From contig JABSRU010000032.1 in NCBI GenBank assembly GCA_013214965.1, positions 1 through 49,080 of the forward strand: a stretch of DNA of 49,080 nucleotides, in the 5' to 3' direction. This document shows positions 45,101 to 49,080 of the stretch, one piece after another. Under the pieces are notes generated by a model. The model was given only the letters and a program-made list of their open reading frames with translations. It was not told the DNA's origin and searched no databases. The stretch is from Gammaproteobacteria bacterium (GTDB taxonomy: Bacteria; Pseudomonadota; Gammaproteobacteria; Enterobacterales; Psychrobiaceae). Position 1 is the stretch's first letter. Every line of letters begins with the position of its first letter. A program made the position numbers and the translations under genes.

Positions 45101-46115
45101 CGGCATAACTCAATCGAGCATATAAGGGTAAAATAGCGGTATCACGCAGGTTACGTTTACTTAATGCGTCACTGGTATCACGAATTTCCCGTTCACCGTT
45201 CATGAAAATGAGGATATCGCCGGAGCCTTCGGCACACAGTTCATCCACAGCATCGAAAATAGCTTGCAGTTGATCCTTATCTTGGTTGTGTTCGTCAAGG
45301 TGGTAACGTAATTCAACCGGGAAAGTTCGGCCGGTAACCTCAATTACTGGCGCATCATTAAAATGCTGTGAAAAACGATCGGTATCAATGGTCGCTGAGG
45401 TAATAATAACTTTAAGATCTGGGCGTTTCGGTAATAAGCGCTTTAAATATCCCAACAAAAAATCAATGTTTAAACTACGCTCATGGGCCTCATCAATAAT
45501 AATAGTGTCGTAGCGGTTTAAGAAAGGATCATGGGCAATCTCAGCTAGCAAAATACCATCGGTCATTAATTTAATGTAGGTATTATCGTTTAACTTATCG
45601 GCAAATCGTACTCTAAAACCAACCGCTTGACCAAGCTCACTATTCATCTCTGACGCAATTCGTTCTGCGACACTACGCGCTGCTAAACGCCTTGGCTGAG
45701 TATGACCGATTAACCCCTTCAGCCCTCGCCCAATTTCCAAACAGATCTTAGGTAACTGGGTTGTTTTACCCGATCCGGTTTCGCCAGCCAAAATGACCAC
45801 TTGATTAGACTCAATCGCGCGCGCTATTTTATCTTTAAGCTGACTGACCGGCAGTTGTTCGGGATAATTAAGCGTTGGTACGTTAGCCACCCGTTGTTGA
45901 TAACGAGCAACACCACGATCAACATCTCCGGAAATTTTACTAAAGGTCACCGCTTGCCGTTCAACTTGCTTAATTTTAGCGAGTCCACGGAGCCGAGCAC
46001 GCAATTTAATGCCATCGAGTAACATGCATTGATGACTTAATTTAACGAGGCTATTTATTTGTTCTTTCGAAATAGCAGCTGATTTTTGTATTGTCGGAGT
46101 GTTTGAAGTGGTCAA
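42153..46115 (-). CDS. hrpA: ATP-dependent RNA helicase HrpA
   Basis: The 1320-residue DEAH-box helicase (E. coli 1300) has Walker A GETGSGKTT (111-119), DEAH at 209-212, SAT in motif III (ITSATID), and motif VI QRKGRCGRV. The HA2/OB-fold region and a long C-terminal DUF3418-type domain follow. In E. coli it rescues stalled ribosomes. It starts at 46115, followed 16 bases later by the unknown exported gene. Confidence 0.97.
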   Translation of the reverse strand: MTTSNTPTIQKSAAISKEQINSLVKLSHQCMLLDGIKLRARLRGLAKIKQVERQAVTFSKISGDVDRGVARYQQRVANVPTLNYPEQLPVSQLKDKIARAIESNQVVILAGETGSGKTTQLPKICLEIGRGLKGLIGHTQPRRLAARSVAERIASEMNSELGQAVGFRVRFADKLNDNTYIKLMTDGILLAEIAHDPFLNRYDTIIIDEAHERSLNIDFLLGYLKRLLPKRPDLKVIITSATIDTDRFSQHFNDAPVIEVTGRTFPVELRYHLDEHNQDKDQLQAIFDAVDELCAEGSGDILIFMNGEREIRDTSDALSKRNLRDTAILPLYARLSYAEQSKIFKIGRGRRIILATNVAETSLTVPGIRYVIDPGTARISRYSYRTKVQRLPIEAVSQASANQRKGRCGRVAEGICIRLYSEEDFNNRPQFTDPEILRTNLASVILRMVSLGLGEIEAFPFVQPPDSRNIKDGISLLEEIGALSKENKPQGKAHNSRELSLSKIGLEIAALPIDPRLARMVIEAKSNGSLSQLLIITAALSIQDPRERPSDKQQKADQCHQRFVDKDSDFVAYVNLWNYLAEQQQALSNSRFRKLCRDEFLSYMRVREWQDLYAQLEQVLTERGIEVKQTDSDWDSVHRSILAGLLSHIGFKDQNNEFSGARQSKFFVFPGSALAKKSPKWLMVSELVETSRLFGRVAAKIDPEWIEPLAGDLVKRSYSEPHFEKKQGRVVGYEQVALFGLVIVAKRKVSYENINAIEAREIFIRQGLVEGQLAIKEAFYRKNLQLIDQIEALEHKSRRRNILVDEQTLFDFYDHELPAHICNEKHLTSWWRKEVKNQPKLLEFDLEQLTRDGANTVSDNDFPDRWNQGDLTFKLTYHFEPGDIDDGISVHIPIELLNQVTSDDFDWVVNGLRREKVIALIKSLPKSIRRNFVPAPNYADVCLDSMPVMQSSLIEAMSKQLLRVSGLRIEPQSWDLNQLAPHLLINFKIEQAESRHRYKLIEQGRDLNVLQIKLSGKVQQSLVKVAASGIEKQGLTQWDFGKLPQSYTSKRGQFEVKAYPALVAAKDSVEIKLFDNPQIAKTNNAIGLRQLILLNVPSPVAHMQRTLPNKAKLGLYYHSFGQVTALIDDIIAAAVDQIIDSHATDVFEQQEFDKLRDIVRSELADTVVEVAAKVEQCLSLVNGINKKLKGRVSLELVMAHGDIKSQISALIFKGFVSANGSDKLDDISRYLKAIERRLEKLPIDPNRDRLAQISIENVQKPYRQLVEKLAPAVIIPAELMAIRWMIEELRVSLFAQTLGTKFAISEKRIKQSITGYQANN

Positions 46116-46322
46116 GGTGTATTAATCATCGAAAATAAAGCATCAATAATAGCAAACTAAAGCGGAAAAATTAAGTGTGGTTTCAATAGATTTAATTAAC
46201 GCCACATGTCATTTACTACACAGGGCTAAATCACTTCGCTTCTTTTGTACTATAGTTAATCAGGCTCGGGATTATATTTGCAATCTTAATTATAATGTCA
46301 ATTATACTTAAAGGAATAAATA

Positions 46323-46727
46323 ATGAATAACAAAATAGTGCTAGCATTTTTACTCAGTTCAGCGGTGTTAGTAGGATGTAATTCGACCCCTAATATTCGT
46401 ACAGCCATAGACAAGACCGTTGCTATATCTGGTCAAAGTTTAATTTTGGGCGGATCATACAATGAAGACAGCGAAGAATTAACCCTGACCATTAATGGTG
46501 ACCCGTTGATACGCTCACAATTTCCACCGTTTACCCCGAAGTTAACCTTAAAGACTAAATATAAAGGGTTGGATATCATCAGCCAATGTTACTTTGGATC
46601 GGTGTTAAGCAGTGAAGGTGGCATGTTTGGTAAAATTGCCGGAGCGATCCAAGCCTCTAAAGCAAGTTCTGGTGATAAATGTGAAATGCTGATTAACAAC
46701 AAATCGGTAGAAACCCTGTATTTTTAA
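46323..46727 (+). CDS. Small putative lipoprotein of unknown function
   Basis: The 134-residue protein has a lipobox (LVGC, C19) after MNNKIVLAFLLSSAVLVG and an N-S after the Cys, suggesting outer-membrane placement. The rest reads as one beta-rich domain (LILGGSYNEDSEELTLTING, with two further Cys). AAGGA precedes the ATG well. It is not recognised. Confidence 0.75.
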   Translation: MNNKIVLAFLLSSAVLVGCNSTPNIRTAIDKTVAISGQSLILGGSYNEDSEELTLTINGDPLIRSQFPPFTPKLTLKTKYKGLDIISQCYFGSVLSSEGGMFGKIAGAIQASKASSGDKCEMLINNKSVETLYF

Positions 46728-46733
46728 CTATTA

Positions 46734-46759
46734 TGCGTAATACAGTCCAGTATTACGCA
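46734..46759. repeat. Perfect hairpin between two convergent genes
   Basis: TGCGTAATAC (46734-46743) and GTATTACGCA (46750-46759) with a six-base loop form a 10-bp stem without a T-run. It lies between the small lipoprotein gene and the peptidase gene, so it may be a bidirectional transcript-end structure. Confidence 0.55.
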
Positions 46760-46782
46760 ATAGAGTTCGCTTAAGCCCAATA

Positions 46783-47820
46783 TTACTCTTTGAACATAGC
46801 AACGTGAGTTTTTTCACCTTCAACTCGCCACCCTCGGTACATTCCCGACGTATTAAAGGTTAATGCTATATTGCCTTTGGGATCAACAACAATCACCCCG
46901 CCGGTGCCACCCGCTTGTTTCATTGAGCCAAAAATAACATCTTGGCTTGCTTGCTTAATAGTTTTTCCTTGATATTGTACTTGGGCGCAGATATCGGCCG
47001 CGACATGATAGCGAATGAAATATTCACCATGACCGGTAGCAGAGACCGCGCAAGATTGATTATCAGCCCAAGTGCCGGCACCAATAATAGGTGAATCGCC
47101 AATCCGACCAAAACGTTTGGCGGTCATGCCACCGGTTGAAGTACCTGCAGCAACATTGCCAGCGCGATCAACAGCGACAGCGCCAACGGTTCCAAATTTA
47201 TAATCGAGTTTAATCTGGCGGTAATTGGCTTGGTATTCAGCGTTATTTTTCGATTTAGCATCTAGTGCTTTTAATTTTTGTTTTGCTTTAAGCAGCGACT
47301 GATAACGTTTATCGGTATCAAAATAATCATTTTTAACCCATGGCATACCGTGTTTAAGGGCAAATTGTTCTGCGCCCTCACCCGATAACATCACATGCAC
47401 TGATTCGGTCATCACTAAACGGGCTAAGTCGATCGGGTTAGCGATATGGCTGACTCCTGCCACTGCACCAGCCTGCTTTGTTTTTCCATCCATAATCGAA
47501 GCATCTAATTGATGGCTGCCATCAAAGGTGTAAACAGCGCCTAATCCAGCATTAAATAATGGCGAGTTTTCTAATAAATTTATCGCTGCATTAATTGCAT
47601 CTAAACTGCTGCCACCCTGATTTAAAATTTTGTAGCCAGCATCAACGGCCTCGGTCAATTTTTCTTGATATTGCTGTTGCTGCTTTGTCGTGAGATTTTT
47701 AGCTAAGATAGTCCCTGCACCACCGTGAATCGCAATCGCAATTTTTGATGGCGGTAATGATTGTGCTAAACAAGTACTGGTTAGTGCCGCAATAAGCGAT
47801 GCAATAATAAATTTTTTCAT
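46783..47820 (-). CDS. Exported isoaspartyl peptidase/L-asparaginase (IaaA type)
   Basis: The 345-residue Ntn hydrolase has a signal peptide (MKKFIIASLIAALTSTCLAQ), IHGGAG (31-36), and the autocleavage site FG-T211-VGAVAVD. The chain must be cut before T211 to free the nucleophile. DASIMDG, GTSTGGMTAKRFGRIGDSPIIGAGTWAD and GTGG also match IaaA. It cleaves beta-aspartyl peptides and asparagine. The export signal suggests a periplasmic role, unlike the cytoplasmic E. coli IaaA. Confidence 0.92.
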   Translation of the reverse strand: MKKFIIASLIAALTSTCLAQSLPPSKIAIAIHGGAGTILAKNLTTKQQQQYQEKLTEAVDAGYKILNQGGSSLDAINAAINLLENSPLFNAGLGAVYTFDGSHQLDASIMDGKTKQAGAVAGVSHIANPIDLARLVMTESVHVMLSGEGAEQFALKHGMPWVKNDYFDTDKRYQSLLKAKQKLKALDAKSKNNAEYQANYRQIKLDYKFGTVGAVAVDRAGNVAAGTSTGGMTAKRFGRIGDSPIIGAGTWADNQSCAVSATGHGEYFIRYHVAADICAQVQYQGKTIKQASQDVIFGSMKQAGGTGGVIVVDPKGNIALTFNTSGMYRGWRVEGEKTHVAMFKE

Positions 47821-47883
47821 TTTTAGTCCCTAAACACAGCGAAATTATAATTTATTTGTTAAAATATTTTTTTTAATTATATT

Positions 47884-48738
47884 GTGGCTATCATGACAAC
47901 AATTACCCAACTTTCAAACCAAAAACTCTTTAATGGTCAACATATTCAGTTTGAACACCAGTCTGCTGTCAATAATTGTTTAATGACTTTTTCAGTCTAT
48001 CTGCCTCCGCAAGCCAGTGAAGCGAACAAAGTCCCAGCGTTATATTTTTTATCAGGATTAACCTGTACTGACGAGAATTTTTCGGTCAAAGCCGGTGCAC
48101 AACGTTTTGCCGCGGAGCATGGCATCGCGTTGATTATGCCGGACACCAGCCCCCGTGGCGAAGCAGTGCCTGATGATTTAGATGATGACTATGCCTTTGG
48201 CCAGGGTGCTGGTTTTTACGTTAATGCCACACAAAAACCGTGGAACAAAAATTTTAACATGTATGATTATGTGGTCAGTGAGTTGCCTAAGCTAATTGAA
48301 GAAAATTTACCCGTAAATGATATTAAGTCGATCTTTGGTCATTCAATGGGCGGTCATGGCGCGTTAGTGATAGCGTTACGTAATGCCACTACTTATCGTA
48401 GTGTTTCGGCATTTAGTCCGGTCACCAATCCAATTGACTCTCCTTGGGGGCAAAAAGCATTTTTAAATTATTTGGGCGACCATTTAGCCTCATGGCAGCA
48501 ATATGACAGTTGTGAATTAGTGAACATCGCTACAAAGCACGTGCCAATGTTAATCGACCAAGGGCTTGATGATCAGTTTCTTGAAGAGGAATTACAGCTT
48601 GAGAACTTTATTGCGGCAACCAATCGCGTTAATTATCCCTGTCAAATAAGACAGCATGCCGGTTACAATCACAGTTATTTCTTTATCAATAGCTTTATTG
48701 AAGAACATTTGGCATTTCACGCTAAATTCTTAAAATAA
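47884..48738 (+). CDS. fghA: S-formylglutathione hydrolase
   Basis: The alpha/beta-hydrolase releases formate from S-formylglutathione in formaldehyde detoxification. The nucleophile is S154 in GHSMGGHG, with Asp in DQGLDDQFL and His in HAGYNHSYFF. The segments YFLSGLTCTDENFSVKAGAQ and MPDTSPRG are typical. The start is either GTG 47884 (284 residues) or ATG 47893 (281). Neither has a clear ribosome-binding site. The usual partner, an S-(hydroxymethyl)glutathione dehydrogenase, is not in the window. Confidence 0.93.
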   Translation: MAIMTTITQLSNQKLFNGQHIQFEHQSAVNNCLMTFSVYLPPQASEANKVPALYFLSGLTCTDENFSVKAGAQRFAAEHGIALIMPDTSPRGEAVPDDLDDDYAFGQGAGFYVNATQKPWNKNFNMYDYVVSELPKLIEENLPVNDIKSIFGHSMGGHGALVIALRNATTYRSVSAFSPVTNPIDSPWGQKAFLNYLGDHLASWQQYDSCELVNIATKHVPMLIDQGLDDQFLEEELQLENFIAATNRVNYPCQIRQHAGYNHSYFFINSFIEEHLAFHAKFLK

Positions 48739-48756
48739 ATTATTAAAGCAAGATCT

Positions 48757-48787
48757 AAAAAGCACTGTTAAATAACAGTGCTTTTTT
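48757..48787 (+). terminator. Terminator of fghA
   Basis: Stem GCACTGTTA (48762-48770) and TAACAGTGC (48773-48781) with flanking A and T runs, 19 bases past the stop. It may also serve the convergent rmf gene. Confidence 0.88.
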
Positions 48788-48808
48788 AATTAAAGTGATG
48801 GTTTAAAG

Positions 48809-48985
48809 CTATCTAACGATAAAACCAGCATTTTTCTCTTCGCAAGCTTCTCGCCAACCACCTAACCATTGATGTCGCTGTTCAGCTGTGTTGTAGGGAC
48901 AACAGTCCTTGCTTTGACCGTGGGTCCCGGCATTATGTCCTTTTGAAAATGCTCTTTCATTGCGATCTCTTTTCTGTCTGTTCAT
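48809..48985 (-). CDS. rmf: Ribosome modulation factor
   Basis: The 58-residue protein pairs 70S ribosomes into inactive 100S dimers in stationary phase. It has the family features: MNRQKRDRNERAF, GHNAGTHGQSKDCCPY and QWLGGWREA, against MKRQKRDRLERAH...CPYQTLNQRSQWLGGWREA in E. coli (55 residues). The ATG at 48985 has a strong site (AGAGGAAA). A 30-codon in-frame extension upstream lacks family sequence and is rejected. Confidence 0.93.
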   Translation of the reverse strand: MNRQKRDRNERAFSKGHNAGTHGQSKDCCPYNTAEQRHQWLGGWREACEEKNAGFIVR

Positions 48986-49080
48986 CAAGATTTCCTCTTT
49001 AATTAACATAAGTCGCTCCTGACAATATATCAACAACGACCTATTATTTTTAAAGGATCTTGCGCCAATGATCAAGTGTA

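Overview
The window reads as a chromosomal segment of a marine, probably cold-adapted gammaproteobacterium of the Moritella / Psychromonas / Colwellia / Shewanella kind. The evidence is AT-rich codon use, a pfa (polyunsaturated fatty acid synthase) locus whose PfaA N-terminus closely resembles what I remember of Moritella PfaA, and typical gammaproteobacterial gene blocks: pheS-pheT-ihfA, apt-dnaX-ybaB, recR-htpG, lon-like protease-fabA, hrpA and rmf. The genus is an inference.

Layout. Bases 1-1915 hold the edge of the pfa locus, all on the minus strand: a hotdog thioesterase, the regulator pfaR and the first 70 codons of pfaA. Bases 2003-9711 are more accessory in character: a decayed TonB-dependent receptor behind a YVTN beta-propeller gene, mtfA with a small DUF3565 gene, a lone tyrosine recombinase, an intact TonB-dependent receptor and a membrane-anchored FKBP. 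Bases 9712-18628 carry a CspA-family gene with a long leader, ybaB-dnaX-apt, a DHH phosphoesterase, a pteridine reductase-like SDR, a CPXCG protein, riboflavin synthase, tRNA-Val(GAC), glpE, two periplasmic proteins and a SPOUT methyltransferase. Bases 18686-34146 are metabolic and housekeeping: putA with a divergent Lrp-type regulator, acs, ihfA-pheT-pheS, a quinone oxidoreductase, rlmI, a Lon-like protease and fabA. Bases 34177-49080 hold a solute-binding protein, htpG with a sigma-32 promoter, recR, a 997-residue lipoprotein, several proteins of unknown function, hrpA, an isoaspartyl peptidase, S-formylglutathione hydrolase and rmf.

Connections. The strongest idea is a fatty-acid regulatory link. 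Palindromes of the form TTACA-NN-TGTAA lie twice upstream of pfaR, and a related 18-bp element lies just upstream of fabA. They resemble the FabR operator, so PUFA and monounsaturated fatty acid synthesis may share one sensor. PfaR itself looks like an IS481-type transposase that has lost its catalytic residues and been recruited as a regulator. Other points worth a look are a complete -1 frameshift cassette in dnaX, a tRNA-Val with C instead of the near-universal U33, a PutA without its DNA-binding domain facing an Lrp-type gene across a perfect inverted repeat, and separation of recR-htpG from apt-dnaX-ybaB, which are contiguous in E. coli.

Limits: no database search or folding was run. Family calls come from motifs and remembered homologues. 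I see no CRISPR array, rRNA, complete insertion sequence or prophage.
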